From: Fomitopsis serialis
Taxonomy: Eukaryota; Basidiomycota; Agaricomycetes; Polyporales; Fomitopsidaceae
Assembly: GCF_022376445.1 (NCBI RefSeq)
Contig: NW_025954962.1
Coordinates: 496,001 to 560,000 of the forward strand
Length of the DNA: 64,000 nt
Reading direction: 5' to 3'
The translations under genes were made by a program, and so were the position numbers. The notes under the pieces were generated by a model. The model was not told the DNA's origin. It ran no database searches and was given only the letters and a program-made list of their open reading frames with translations. Shown here in pieces: positions 11,034-22,731 of this stretch (positions are counted from its first letter, which is position 1; every line of letters begins with the position of its first letter).

Positions 11034-12903
11034 ATGGACGCGTCTCGTGTGGCCCACCGTAAGAATGGTAAGCGCGACGAACTCATACGTGTGACGCGTA
11101 TACTGAGCCCCTGCTGCAGAGTACAAAAACAAGGGCGGTCTGAAGCAGGAAGACCTGCGGCGTAGACGTGAGGAGCAGCAGGTCGAGATTAGGCGGCAGA
11201 AGAGGGAAGAGAACATCAGCAAGAGGCGTAATTTCCTTCCCTCTGCTGCTGGTGACTCCGATGATGAAGGTGGTCCTACCTCTTGGGAGACACCGGTAAG
11301 TGTCCATCATCGGTATCCGTTGCCCTCGAACTAATGATATCGCAGCTGGCGGAAGACTTGATCACCAACGTTTTCTCCGATGACCCCGATCTTCAATTGG
11401 ACGCTACTACCAAGTTCCGCAAGCTGTTGTCGAAGGAGAAGAACCCCCCGATCGAACGCGTCATTGAATGCGGGGTCGTTCCGCGTTTCGTCCAATTCTT
11501 GCAGGGCGATAACCCTATGCTCCAGGTTGGTGGTCTCACTTTTCGTTTCATTTTGGTGCACTGCTCATCATGACCGAAGTTCGAAGCAGCGTGGGCGCTT
11601 ACTAACATCGCGTCGGGGACAGCAGAGCACACGCAAGTCGTCATCAACGCTGGCGCCGTTCCTGAGTTCATCAAGCTGCTCTCGTCTTCAGTCTTGGACG
11701 TCAGGGAGCAGGCTGTCTGGGCTTTGGGGAACATCGCTGGCGACAGTCCGCAGTGCAGAGATTACGTCCTTCAGCAGGGCGCTCTCCGACCGCTTCTGCA
11801 GCTACTCAGCGAAAACCACAAGCTCAGCATGTTGAGAAACGCCACTTGGACGCTCAGCAACTTCTGCAGGGGCAAGTCGCCTCAGCCGGACTGGGACCTC
11901 GTAAGCTTCTACCGTGTTATCAAACTCAATAACAGTATTAACTTACGATACCTCATAGATTTCACCAGCATTGACGGTTCTCACGAAGTTGATCTATTCC
12001 TTGGACGACGAGATTCTGATTGATGCGTGCTGGGCCATTTCCTACCTCTCTGATGGTTCCAACGACAAGATCCAGGCCGTCATCGAGTCCGGTGTCTGCA
12101 GGCGACTCGTTGACCTTCTCATGCACCCCTCGACTTCGGTGCAGACGCCTGCTCTGCGATCCGTGGGGAACATCGTGACGGGTGACGATCTCCAGACGCA
12201 AGTCGTGATCACGTCTGGCGCCCTCGCTGCCCTCTTGTCGCTGCTGTCTTCTCCTAAGGAAGGCATTCGCAAGGAGGCATGCTGGACGATCTCCAACGTC
12301 ACGGCTGGCTCTCCTCCGCAGATCCAGTCCGTCATCGACGCAAACATTATCCCTCCTCTCATCAACATCCTCCAGAACGCCGATTTCAAGACGCGAAAGG
12401 AGGCCTGCTGGGCCATCTCGAATGCCACGTCCGGTGGTCTGCAGGAGCCGTCACAGATCCGGTACCTTGTCTCTCAGGGATGTATCAAGCCGTTGTGCGA
12501 TCTCCTCACCATGATGGACAACAAGATCATCCAGGTCGCACTGGATGGTCTCGACAACATCCTGAAGGTGGGAGAGATGGACAAGCAAGCGGCTGGTCCT
12601 GGGGGTGTCAACCAATATGCGTTGTTTGTTGAGGAGGCGGGAGGCATGGTTACTATCCACAACCTCCAACAACACGACAATCTGGAGATCTACAAGAAGG
12701 CGTTCAACATCATGGACAAGTACTTCCCTGATGACGAGGAGGTCGATGCTGGCATTAGCGCGGCCAACGTTGATGCATCGGGTGCTTTCGCCGTACGTAT
12801 TCATTTTCGTTTCATACCTTCGGCATTTCTCACGCGTTTACTGCAGTTCAACCAAGAAGGTGCCGCTCCCCCTCCTGGTGGCTTCAGCTTCGGGCAGCAG
12901 TGA
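11034..12903 (+). CDS. SRP1: Importin subunit alpha (karyopherin alpha)
   Basis: This is the adaptor that binds classical nuclear localisation signals and hands cargo to importin beta. The N-terminal IBB domain is basic ([20 protein letters not shown], then [12 protein letters not shown]). It is followed by about ten armadillo repeats with the W...N NLS-binding ladder, for example [50 protein letters not shown] and [10 protein letters not shown]. The C-terminus has the acidic YFPDDEE segment and ends GGFSFGQQ. Six exons join in frame with no corrections. Length is near the usual 520-540 residues. In yeast, this protein also works with Sts1 to place proteasomes in the nucleus; an STS1 gene lies 36 kb away. 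Confidence 0.96.
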
Positions 12904-13437
12904 TTTAGATGTGTCGAGATTTCTTTTGGCGCGAACGATACGCGCCGCTCAGTATCATGGATTGCTAGTGCCAAGTTTGTAATCGTACGCCCCAGACCGA
13001 ATATCCATTACTCCCCATCATCGCGCATATTGTTACAGCACAAATACCATGTTTTCTTATCTGTAGGCTTCTCGACCGACTGAAGAATGTATGTCCTTTC
13101 CACCCACCAGCATAGACTGTTCAATGAGCCATCGTATCTGAGAGCTTCGGTCCAAGGCCCGACGAGGGAACACAACAGCGACATTAATATGCACGATTGT
13201 TATCTCACGATAAAATTACACACGAATGTGGTACATGTTCAAATGGTCGCTAAGACTACATGGTTCGACCTGTGGCGGGCGAACAATGCTCAAGTCGGAG
13301 ACGAGTTCATTGGAGCACGGTTTGCGGATTCGCTGGCACCTGCGATGATGTGCCCTATATTCAGGACTTAGCCTAAATTGATGTTTGGTGGTTGTGGTAT
13401 GCGACCATTCCTATATTATGGATCCGGTGAAAGACCT
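12904..13437. other. Convergent intergenic region, importin alpha / LSM5
   Basis: This 534-base stretch lies between two stop codons. It is AT-richer than the genes and should hold both 3' untranslated regions. I see no additional gene. Confidence 0.5.
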
Positions 13438-13920
13438 TTAGGCGTCCTCAGGACCAGAACTTCCAGGTATCAACTACACAGATCCAGAAACCTTCAGAAA
13501 AGCCCAATAGGTTCATCGGAGAACTTGGGACGCACCATGCATATGTTGTTCCCGTTCAACAATGTTTGAGTCAATTGTGTTTTCTTCCGACCTTGGGGTG
13601 TGGTCTCACTGGGACAATGGATGCTCTGTGTCAGGACGCGAGTGCCCAATGATGACCATTTGAACTGACTATTCTGTCACATCTTCCAGAACCATGTCTG
13701 CCACGGGCACCCATCAGAGTGTAGTCTATCGCTCGGATCCAATTGAGACTCACTGACGAAATCGTCGAAACCGAGGAGTGTACCAGTGAACTCGCGATCG
13801 CCCTTCATGATCACCCATATCCGCGACCCGATACACCGGTCAATCAGCTCTGTGTTCTGATTCAGTGACTTTCAAGTACCAAAGAAACAGCATACCCAGT
13901 GGAAGGATTTGCGAGGCCAT
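13438..13920 (-). CDS. LSM5: U6 snRNA-associated Sm-like protein LSm5
   Basis: LSm5 is one of seven Sm-fold proteins in the Lsm1-7 (mRNA decapping) and Lsm2-8 (U6 snRNA) rings. The gene is fragmented into five tiny exons by four introns. Spliced, it starts [20 protein letters not shown], continues [20 protein letters not shown] (Sm1) and [11 protein letters not shown], then has the Sm2 segment [13 protein letters not shown] and ends GPEDA. All splice joins are in frame and the length is about 90 residues, the family size. The start codon lies 157 bases from the divergent bS16m start, so the two share a promoter. No exon alone is long enough to look like a gene. Confidence 0.92.
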
Positions 13921-14077
13921 CGTGCTCGAGGTCGCAGTGGTCTGAAGTCTCCCCGCCGCGCGGCGCGCCTCCCGACGCGCTCAATGCAAGGCGCGCGCGT
14001 GACAAGCACGCTCTTCGTGACTGCGCGTGACCTCCCGCTACGGACTCTTCGACAAGTCGTCACAGCTCCCTTCAGCC

Positions 14078-14446
14078 ATGGTCGTCCGTCTCCGTATATC
14101 TCTGCACGGCCCTCGACACGGCAAGACATGCCGGCTCGTCGCTATGATTCGACTGCGAGGCGTAATGCGGACCCTATCGAGGTCCTGGGCATGTGGAACC
14201 CGCGCACGCTGCCAGGCGAGTCCACCAAAACGGTTCGCTGGAGCGTAGACCGAATACGGTACTGGTTGAAAGTGGGTGCGAAACCTACGGATACAGTACA
14301 GAGACTGCTGGACTTGGTGAGTGTGAGTTGTTTGGGATTTGTGACATTCATTGATACTTGCTGGTGAACAGGGTTCCATCAAGCCGCCGCAGCCGAAAAG
14401 CTCACATAGCGGGGCTGAAGCTTCAAAACCGGCTCAAAGCGCATGA
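14078..14446 (+). CDS. MRPS16: Mitochondrial small-subunit ribosomal protein bS16m
   Basis: This is the mitochondrial homologue of bacterial S16, a structural protein of the small ribosomal subunit. It begins MVVRLRISLHGPRHGK, which is the S16 N-terminus, and continues NADPIEVLGMWNPRT, then KTVRWSVDRIRYWLKVGAKPT and VQRLLDLG. One intron lies near the 3' end and the stop is TGA at 14444-14446. The two halves are in different frames: near 14141-14155 (after RLVAM) one base seems to be missing. With that jump the length, about 105 residues, is normal. Confidence 0.85.
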
Positions 14447-14597
14447 CAAGAGAATATTCCATGCTACAGCCAGCACATCGTTACGCCGTCGGACTCACGG
14501 GGTGGGCTTAGAGGGGAAGGAGAAATTCTAGCTTGGGCACGGGTGCACACATAATCATAGTAGAGTATGCATTCAATCATCTCCCCGGATCTCTAAT

Positions 14598-15441
14598 TCA
14601 CGCAGCCTTTAGTACGCTCATAATCTCGTCGTGTCCCGAAATCTCTGCAAGCTCCCTCCCAGTGAGATCGTCGTCATCCTTGTGATCCGTCAGGCAAAGT
14701 CTAGTACACCATAAGGTTGGACAGTACCTTGATGCTCGGGTCAGCACCTCGTTCAAGCAGGAGGCGCACGACATCTGCGTGTCCTCTGTCGCATGCTAGA
14801 TGTAACGGAGTGTAGCCCTGGACTGCGATTCAATACACGAGAGACCATCGTGCTATCCCCGCTCACATTCTCGTCTTTTACGTTGACGTCCACGTTCGGG
14901 TTTGCGTCGAGATATGCCCGTAATTCGTGCACATTCCCGCTAATGGCGAGATCGCTGAGGGCGCCCCCGCCTTTCTCTTCGGACGTTTATTGTACTGACG
15001 GAGGTGCCAAAGCCGAATCCCCCCGCTTGACTCTGAGGTTTCATCATCGTCCGAGTCCAAGTCCAGCGTACCCTCATCGGGGGAGCCCAGCCCAGCTCCC
15101 GGGCAATGGCGATGTAACGAGCCTCCGCTTCGCTCGCTCGCTCGCCGTGGTCTTGCTGACTGCATTCCATGCATCCCATTTCCTCTTCCGGTCATGTCAA
15201 ATATTGACGGTCGGGATGTATTGGGCGCATGCGATACTGTAAGATACTTGTAGAGGCCATAGAGCTGGTTTGTGGTGCAGGGAGGATGGCGACAACACGG
15301 AGGTCGTCAGAGCTCGGTCAACTGGCAAGCGGAAATGAGGACCTCTAGCTTTATTGTATTGGACACCGATGACAATGACGATGCTTTTGATAAATAGCTG
15401 GCCGCATTCTCGAAGGCAGGCGACGGCGCGTAGATCGACAT
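14598..15441 (-). CDS. Acyl-CoA-binding protein with C-terminal ankyrin repeats (ACBD6-like, frame-disrupted)
   Basis: The N-terminal ACBP domain binds long-chain acyl-CoA: MSIYAPSPAFENAASYLSKA, then after an intron LYGLYKYLTVSHAPNTSRPS, KWDAWNAV and EAEARYIAIARELGW. Two ankyrin repeats follow (GALSDLAISGNVHELRAYLD and GYTPLHLACDRGHADVVRLL), ending LAEISGHDEIMSVLKAA. This arrangement is that of ACBD6, a lipid-binding cofactor. The conserved segments fall in different frames. Jumps lie near 15185, inside a GCTC tetranucleotide repeat at 15130-15146, and around 14970-15010. It is the last gene of a tandem minus-strand run with LSC1. Confidence 0.8.
15130..15146. repeat. GCTC tetranucleotide microsatellite inside the ACBP gene
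   Basis: About three and a half GCTC units lie in coding sequence exactly where the ACBP reading frame shifts. Slippage in the organism or in the assembly would explain the shift. Confidence 0.6.
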
Positions 15442-15586
15442 GGAGGGCAGAGACAAGCAGTGTTATACTATGAGCGAATGCTGCCCCAAGAGACGCGGGG
15501 ACTGTCCAGTGAACTCTATTACGTAACTACGCCATGGTATGTACGGTATCCGTCCGTCGAATGACGGCGTAAGCACCGCCAGAGTC

Positions 15587-17004
15587 CTACGCCAGCCCAG
15601 CAGCCTTCATGGCCTGTAACACGCAGTCAGCAACAGATGTGGGTGTGCGGAGATATGAAACTGACTTTCAACATCTCGGCCCAATCTGTGCGGGGCTGTC
15701 GGTGACAATCACACCCGCGTTCCGAAGGGCTTGCACCTTCGCTGTCGCAGTTCCTGAGGGTAGAATGCGTGAGCCGGCCAACCAAATACAACTCAATGTG
15801 ATGTCGTCTGACCCTTTCCGCCAGAGATGATGGCACCAGCGTGCCCCATCCGCCTGCCAGGAGGAGCAGTGCGGCCTGCAATGAAGCCGACGACAGGCTT
15901 GGGGTGGCTTCGCGTCTTGTTGTACTTCTCCAGGTACTCCGCCGCATCTTCCTCCATGGAACCACCGATCTCGCCAATGATGACGATACCTAGAGCACTC
16001 TTGAGTTGGCCGGGCACCGCACAATCCCCGAGAGGACACTAACCTTCGGTCTTGGGGTCATCCAGGAAGAGCTTGATGACGTCTACATGCTTCGTACCCG
16101 GGTACGGGTCACCACCAACGCCGACACAGAGGGATTGGCCCAGACCGACACCCGTGGTCTGGGCGACGGCCTCATACGTTAATGTACCGGACCGCGAAAC
16201 AATACCTAGATGGGTGTACCTCGGTCGGCGAAGCATAGCATCGACTTGCAGCAGACGTACCAATGTTTCCGGGCATGTGGATGTGACCCGGCTGGATACC
16301 CATCTTGCACCCCTCTGGGTTGATGATACCCGGACAATTGGGGCCCACGAGACGCGACTTTGACTGGCTCTTGAGCGCGTGTGCAACCTTCCCTCATACC
16401 ATGAGCGGACGTCCTCGAAGACACGACGAGGGACGTACCTTGATCTCATCGGCCTGGGGGATACCCTCCGTAATGCACACGATAAGACCAATTTCGTTCT
16501 CAATGGCCTCGATGATCGCGTCGGCGGCATGCGGGGGCGGTACGTAGAGGACAGTGGCATCGGGCTGCACATTGCGGACGGCCTGATCGGACGGTCGGGA
16601 GAGGGGACGTAAAGCGGCGTTACACTTCACGCACCTCCTTGACGGAACCAAAAATGGGGAGTCCCAAATGTGTCTGCCCGCCTTGGTCGGGGAGACACCG
16701 CCTACCATCCGGGTGCCATACGCGAGAGCCTCTTTGGTGTGGAAAGTACCCTTCGGACGCGTCAGCGACGACGAAAGCACGCAGTCGTAGCACGCACTGT
16801 CTTTCCGGTCAGCCCCTGGCAGAGCACTTTCGTGTCCTTGTGGATGAGGAGGTTCTTTATCGTGTCTTCATAGCTGCGTCGGGGTGCAGACTGCGAAAAG
16901 GCCCGGCGTCCGGCTAATGGCAAAGCCTGGCTCAGCGAGGACCGGCGATCAGGAACGAGCAGCATACCGGCAGATAAGAGCGAGGGCCCAGCGCGGGACA
17001 GCAT
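15587..17004 (-). CDS. LSC1: Succinyl-CoA ligase subunit alpha, mitochondrial (frame-disrupted)
   Basis: The alpha subunit binds CoA and carries the phospho-histidine in the TCA-cycle step from succinyl-CoA to succinate with formation of ATP or GTP. A presequence ([13 protein letters not shown], to about residue 40) is followed by [20 protein letters not shown] (CoA site), [41 protein letters not shown] and the active-site [16 protein letters not shown] with its histidine. Seven short introns were traced. Two one-base gaps break the reading, near 16671-16684 (after SPTKAG) and 15671-15690 (AQIGAEMLK); both look like deletions. The end is MKAAGLA with stop at 15587-15589. Confidence 0.9.
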
Positions 17005-17265
17005 TGCGGGGGAGAATGGGAGAGGAGGGTTCGCTGGCAGAGGCTGTTACGGTAGGCGCGTCTGAGGCGTTGCGCGCCGTATATGGCAGTGGGCACATCA
17101 CCATCGCCCGCTGGGTGGCATGTGTTAAGTACCAGGCACGTTTCTCGCACCGGCCTCCGCTTCGCTCTCAGCAAAGTCAGCTCCCAGAAAATATCCATTG
17201 CACGCTTCTCTACGATACAACACAAGATGGTACATCTTCTCTCTCTCAACAAGGACCCGCTCTAA

Positions 17266-20200
17266 CTACGCCTCGAAGGGAGCCGTTCGTCTCCGGTCGC
17301 GCGCCTTGCGCGATGCTCGGTGCAACGCCAGTATCGCACGTTTCACCCGATCGTATTCGGCCGACTGGATCGCGCTGTGAACCATTAGTGAGACCACGCG
17401 TCCGAACTCCCACTCGTATGTCATGCTCACCTGTTCATATCCGTAAGGAACTGCGCTTTCGCCTGGTCAGGAACAGCTGTCGCCGGCAGCTGTTGCAGGA
17501 TCATAGGCAACCATGAGAGCAGCTCTTGCTGCCAGAGGATAGCCAGTTGGCGGAAGATCGTGACCACCGTCGATGCCGACTCCTCGGGGAAGTCCCCCAC
17601 CATGCCTGACAGCAGGTAGCTCGTCAGCTCCGGACCCGCCTTCTGTACGACAGGCTTGATGGCAGCGCGTAAATAGGGAACTTCGGTGGAGGGGGTCCTG
17701 AGGTTGGAGGAATAAGGCAGTCGTGGGTGACTATGCCGCGAATGAGGTCGAGGGCTGCGAAGATGATGTCAGTATGCACAACGGTGAGCGCCGCCAATGC
17801 AGCTTGGAAGGCAACAGGAAGGGCGGGCGACGGGAAAAAGACGTCGGGAGCATAGTCGAGCATTTGGAGCAACATCTGTAGGTAATCCTCCATGACTGGC
17901 AGAACAGGTCAATCAACTGTGTGCTAATGATAGGTATAGACCACTATGCTTACCATCCGGAATGCTAGCTGGAGTTTTTCTTGCAGTAGTCGCACAAGCT
18001 TGTTTGATGAATGCTCGAATACTTCCTTGAACGCTGCGCGCAGCGCAGGATCCTCGTCATGGCCAAAGCGGCCGATGATCTTCCCGACTATCCACAGATA
18101 ACTCGAGAATCCGGTAGCTTCGAATGCAGCCGACATCCGCTTCAGCACAATGGCAATATTGGCCGGGCCGTCCCTCCGAAGAAAGTGAGAGCGAGCCGGA
18201 GGACCCGTGTATGCGTTCGCAGATAGCGTAGTCCGATCCGTACTTCACGATGAATGGGTCGAAGAAGCTCCAGCCCTCCTGGGCGCTTTCTGGCAGGCAG
18301 CAGGGAGGTCTTCACCGAACGTCTGGATGACGCCAAGCATTACCTCAAGACTCTCGAGGGCATCTACACAAACAGTAAATTGGGCACTGCTTAGTGACCA
18401 GGAATAATGACTTACTGCAGACGGACTGCAATTCATCCTTTGTCGCAGGCGTTGGCTTAGCAGCAATCGCGTGCACTTGGGCTAGGATGTCAGAAGAGAA
18501 GGTGCGCAGAGACTGAGCTGCCTGCTCCATTGGCATAGCCGAGATGACATGCGCGATCGCTTCATACACCATGAGCCTGTCGTCCTGCACCAATTGGGTC
18601 CCACAGTGGCAAGGAACTGGTGCAACTGGGGAAGGAAGTCTACGAGGTGCTACACAGAGCTTGTCAGCAACAATGATCATATCCTTGGTTGCGCAGCATA
18701 CCTGTTTGCAATCCTCGCACATGTATTTCAACGCTTGCCCCGCAGCCGCGTTCACCTCAGTATCGGCATCATCGAAGCCAGCGGAGATGTATTGCAGCTG
18801 GTACGGGATGTAGTCTGGGTGTCTGTTGATCCACTGTGTGTACCGAGAGATGATGAGGAGAGCGGCGTAGCGGACGCGGGGATGAGCCGGTAGCGACGGA
18901 ATGAGATCCATGATCTTCGGGACCGCCTTGTCGTCCGTGGGATCAATTTCGGCCCCCATCGACCTCATAGAGAACAGCGGCGCTCGATATCTTGCCAGGA
19001 GACCGCGGTCGGACCACGCGCGAGTGCCGCGGTGATCATGTCGTATGTGGCGAGGAGGCATGTGTCTGCACCGAGTACGTAACAGCAGTCCTTCAGCGTG
19101 TCGCCCATAACATGTCGGAACGAACGGAAATTCTCGGCCTCCTGGCCAGTCAGGTGCTGAGATCCTTCGGGAAGTGGAGGTGCTGGATGATGACGCCCAT
19201 AAGTGCCTTGTATGCGTCCAAGAAGGGAGGGGACCGAGGGCTTCTTGCCGATGTTCTGGGCAAGGCGCATCCAGAAGTGGAATGTAATGGGGACAATGTC
19301 CAAGTCTTGGTACGCAGTGCAGTCACCGATGGCTTCGACAATGGGGAAGAACGTCTCGGGGTGATGCAGCAAAGGCTGCGGTACGTCTCCCCGCCTCGGT
19401 GAAGATGCGGGCCAACCCACGGATTTTGTCTGGATCCTCCTTGTACTCTGTCAGCTTGGGTCGCAGCGCGATGATACGAGGAACGAGCTGCTCGATCATG
19501 GGCATGTTCTCCTCGACCTCTTGGTTTCATGGATGAGGTCACAGATCACGTTCACTGTCGAGTCGAAAAGCTCATCCGACACCAGGGCATCGAACGCGAA
19601 GCCCGGAAGCGGGCTATCAACCAAGGACATGGCAGTGACCTCTCCAGCAGCAAGCCAGCTACTGAGACAGGCGAATATCTGAGCTTGTATCGTGCTCGTG
19701 ACGCCTGCGAAAGGATGGTGGGTTTCATACGATTAATCCCATGGTGCGCGATCCACATACCTGGTGCCTGCAAGTACATCGAGAGCAGGTTCACCACGGC
19801 CACCGCTTTTGACGTAAGCAACTGGTTTGCTCGCTCTTTGTATTCATCATCCTACGGCCAAGTCAGGACGAACCAGCGCTTCACAAGCAGACGGAGACGC
19901 TCACAGTGACGGGGATTTTGGTGTTGGTGCACAGCTCTTCCGGCAGGATAGTGAGGAAGTGCAGCAATGCAGGGACTGTGGCTGGATTCCTTCCAAACGA
20001 ATCGATCATGTTCTGCACTGGGTCCTCCCACGAAGGCAATTGGAGGGCCAGCCCGGAGATCGCGAGACATAGCTGCACCATGATCGTGCGCGGGCCGGCA
20101 TGGTATGTCTCCAGGGCTGTTACAAGGGTATCTCGTAGGCGAAACACGTCCGCTGGATCCATTTCGTGGAGGTCATATGTCACCTAGAGACAAAGGGGAT

Positions 20201-20510
20201 CAATCGAGTACGTCCGTGTATGCGATGGGACTCGTAGCAGACCTTCGCTCGGAACGTCTGCGCTGCAAAGAGCTTCGCTGCCGGAGGCGCATCCGGGGAG
20301 AGTAGAAGAACGTTGCAGGTCGACCATGAATCGCGCTGGGAGCGGCCGAATGGACAGTCAGACGTCGAGCCCGGAAGACCGCAGGAGGCGAGAGGTATTT
20401 ACGGAATGCTGGAAATCTTGAAGCCAGGTATTGGCCTGATCAAGGGCCGCTTTGTCGGGGGCACGGCTAAAGACATCGAGAGCAGAGAGCACAGCCTGAA
20501 CCGCCGCCAT
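17266..20510 (-). CDS. MTR10: MTR10 / transportin-SR type nuclear import receptor (frame-disrupted)
   Basis: This importin-beta family receptor (yeast Mtr10, animal TNPO3) imports SR-type RNA-binding proteins. It starts MAAVQAVLSALDVFSRAPDK, the typical first HEAT repeat, continues WLQDFQHS, AAKLFAAQTFRAKVTYDLHE, ALHFLTILPEEL-like and VNLLSMYLQAP blocks, LRLALTFFGGTARPILP, LSSYLWIVGKIIGRFG, and ends with LLSWLPMILQQLPATAVPDQAK and a basic tail. The total, about 930 residues after splicing, fits the family. At least eight one-base jumps are needed (for example near 19515, 19390, 19375, 19220, 19155, 18975, 18290, 18195 and 17960). Most are deletions, but the CCCC run near 19225 has one base too many. 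The identity is firm. Whether this is a live gene depends on re-sequencing. Confidence 0.88.
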
Positions 20511-21008
20511 TATCGTCGTGGCGCACACAGAAAGCGAAAGGTCGTGAACGAAAAGTCGGTTCTCGCCACTTCAGCCACTGGCGGCTAATACACACGAGTT
20601 TGCTGATGTTGACGTCGACACCCACTCGGTTTCAATTCAAGGCATTCCGTCGCGCACGCTCCTCGACCCGGGATTCCAGACGCAGTGGTATACGGGTATT
20701 GCAAAGAACAGAACCACCGCACTACAGCCCAATAGAATAGCCTCGCATATTGGGAACATCTCGTCACTACGGAGAGAAACGACCGGACATGTGCATGATT
20801 CAAAACCTGGTATCCGAGTAAGGAGCGACTAAGCGGTTAGGACGCGCTACGAACATTAGAGGTGTCATTGTAGCGAAAATGTACGATAGGAAGCGACGCG
20901 TAGGTCGAAGCAGACGAGACCGATGAGGATGAGCTTGAAATAAATCAAGGGCGCCAGTGGCAAACGCGCGGGAGGTATCCAGGGAGGGCAGACAGAATAC
21001 AGAGACGA
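20511..21008. other. Intergenic region between MTR10 start and septin stop
   Basis: This 498-base stretch should hold the MTR10 promoter and septin 3' untranslated region. No gene or RNA is recognised. Confidence 0.5.
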
Positions 21009-22731
21009 TCACGGGCGACCCAGGAAACGGTTCTTCTTGCCAGTCTATTCCAATAATTAATCAGACTTGTCCGCGAGGCATGATGTTGTTCACTTACTGA
21101 TGTCTTCCCCTCCGGAGTCAACGGACGACCGTTCTCGATTCTCCTCTTCTTGTCTTCGAGATCCAATCGTTGCTTCTCCAAGGCCTCCTTCATTTCCCGA
21201 TGCCGGGCGTACAACTCCTCCTCTGACTGCTTGAGCTTGGCCTCCTTTTCTTGCACCTTCTGCTGGAAGACCATCTTCATCTCGGCCTCCATCTTCGCAA
21301 GCTTAGCCTCGTGCATAATACGCTCCTCTTGTATCCTGATGGCCGGGCTGCAGCGAACATGAGCAGCAATCGAGGAATGCACGCTCTGTCACTTACTTGA
21401 TCTCCTTGAACACACTGGAGTCCTGGATGACGCCCATGGTGAGGAGCTTCTCTGTCCGCCAGTTCTCGTACAGAACGTCGTTGGTGTACTCCCTGAGCTC
21501 CTCCATGTACGTCCGAACCAACATTTGCCGCAGTTTCACAAAGTCGCAGTGGTCCTCGTTGTCCACCTCGACAACACCCCAGGGATACGCACGACCGCGC
21601 ACCTTGCGACCGTCAGGAGTGGTCACCTCCTTATCCGAGCCCACGACGGCGAAGGGGATCTTGCTAGCAATTTCCTCTGCTTCAGCAATTGCCTCATCGT
21701 CCTCGTTTTCGTAAGTGGGGGCTTGGAAAATGTGGATGTTGTGGTGGGCGATGTCGGCCAGAATCTACATCGCTGCGTGAAACGACTGATAGCGTAAATA
21801 TATCCATACTTACCCTGGCCTTGAACTCAGCCACCTCTTCGTCCGTAAGAGTGTCCGCCTTCGCGATAATCGGAATCAGGTTGACCTTCGTGTGAAGCTG
21901 ACGCATGACCTCGACGTCAATAGGCTTCAACCTGGGATGCAATTTCACTACTTCAGCATTGTCAGCATGTCATCTGTTTCCGTACTCACGCGTGACCGGT
22001 AGGCTGAATGAAATATAAACAAGCATGGATGCGGTTGTCCACAATTTTTTGACGGTTCACCCGGTTCTCCTGCTCCAAGTAGGAGTCGAATCGGGCCTCA
22101 ATGTTTCAACGATAGGCCTCCAGCTGCAAGCGTGTCAGCACGTGATCCGAACACTGCGCGTCGGTGATACGATACCACTCATCGTTGTTAACAAAGTCAC
22201 CGAATCCAGGCGTGTCGACAACCGTGAGACGAAGGCGGACGCCGGTCTCCTCAATGTCTGCGGTGCCGAAGCGGTCGCCCGTAAATGGAACATGCCGCAA
22301 ATGGACTTAAGCGAGATAGCTCACCAGCGCTTATACTCTCGATGGCGACGGTCGAGGGTCTCTCGGCGCTGGGGGGGAGCGTCTCCTTCGGGGGGTACAG
22401 TGTCGTGTTGAACAAGGTGTTGATGAGCGTCGACTTCCCCAAGCCGGACTCCCCTTGCGTGGACATGAGATGACAGCCTGACGCGTCGGCATATGTGACA
22501 CGTACCGACGACCATGGCAGTGAACTGGAACCCCTTCCGCACGCTCTTCCTGTGAACCTGGTTCGGCAAGTTGGCGAAGCCCACAAAGCCCATTAGCTTT
22601 TTGCGGATGATGGCGGCGGCGCCGACTTCGTTAGAACCCGCCGGAAGGGATGGGCTGGAACCGTTCATCCTGCTCGAGCCGTTGGGGGTGAGGCCGTCGC
22701 CATTGCCAGTGGAAGCGTATGAGTCCGTCAT
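21009..22731 (-). CDS. CDC3: Septin, Cdc3-type
   Basis: Septins are GTP-binding filament proteins that mark septa and bud or hyphal necks. The polybasic membrane-binding stretch lies in [12 protein letters not shown]1 (GESGLGKST), G3 (DTPGFGD) and G4 (AKAD) are intact. The septin unique element follows ([20 protein letters not shown]), and then a long C-terminal coiled coil ([19 protein letters not shown] and on). The end is [11 protein letters not shown]. Seven introns were traced. One A is missing in the run near 22108-22114 (IVENIE), the only frame break. The long coiled coil and the FANLPNQ entry favour the Cdc3 group, but paralogue assignment is by pattern only. An intron at 22732-22787 lies in the 5' untranslated region, directly before the ATG. 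Confidence 0.88.
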
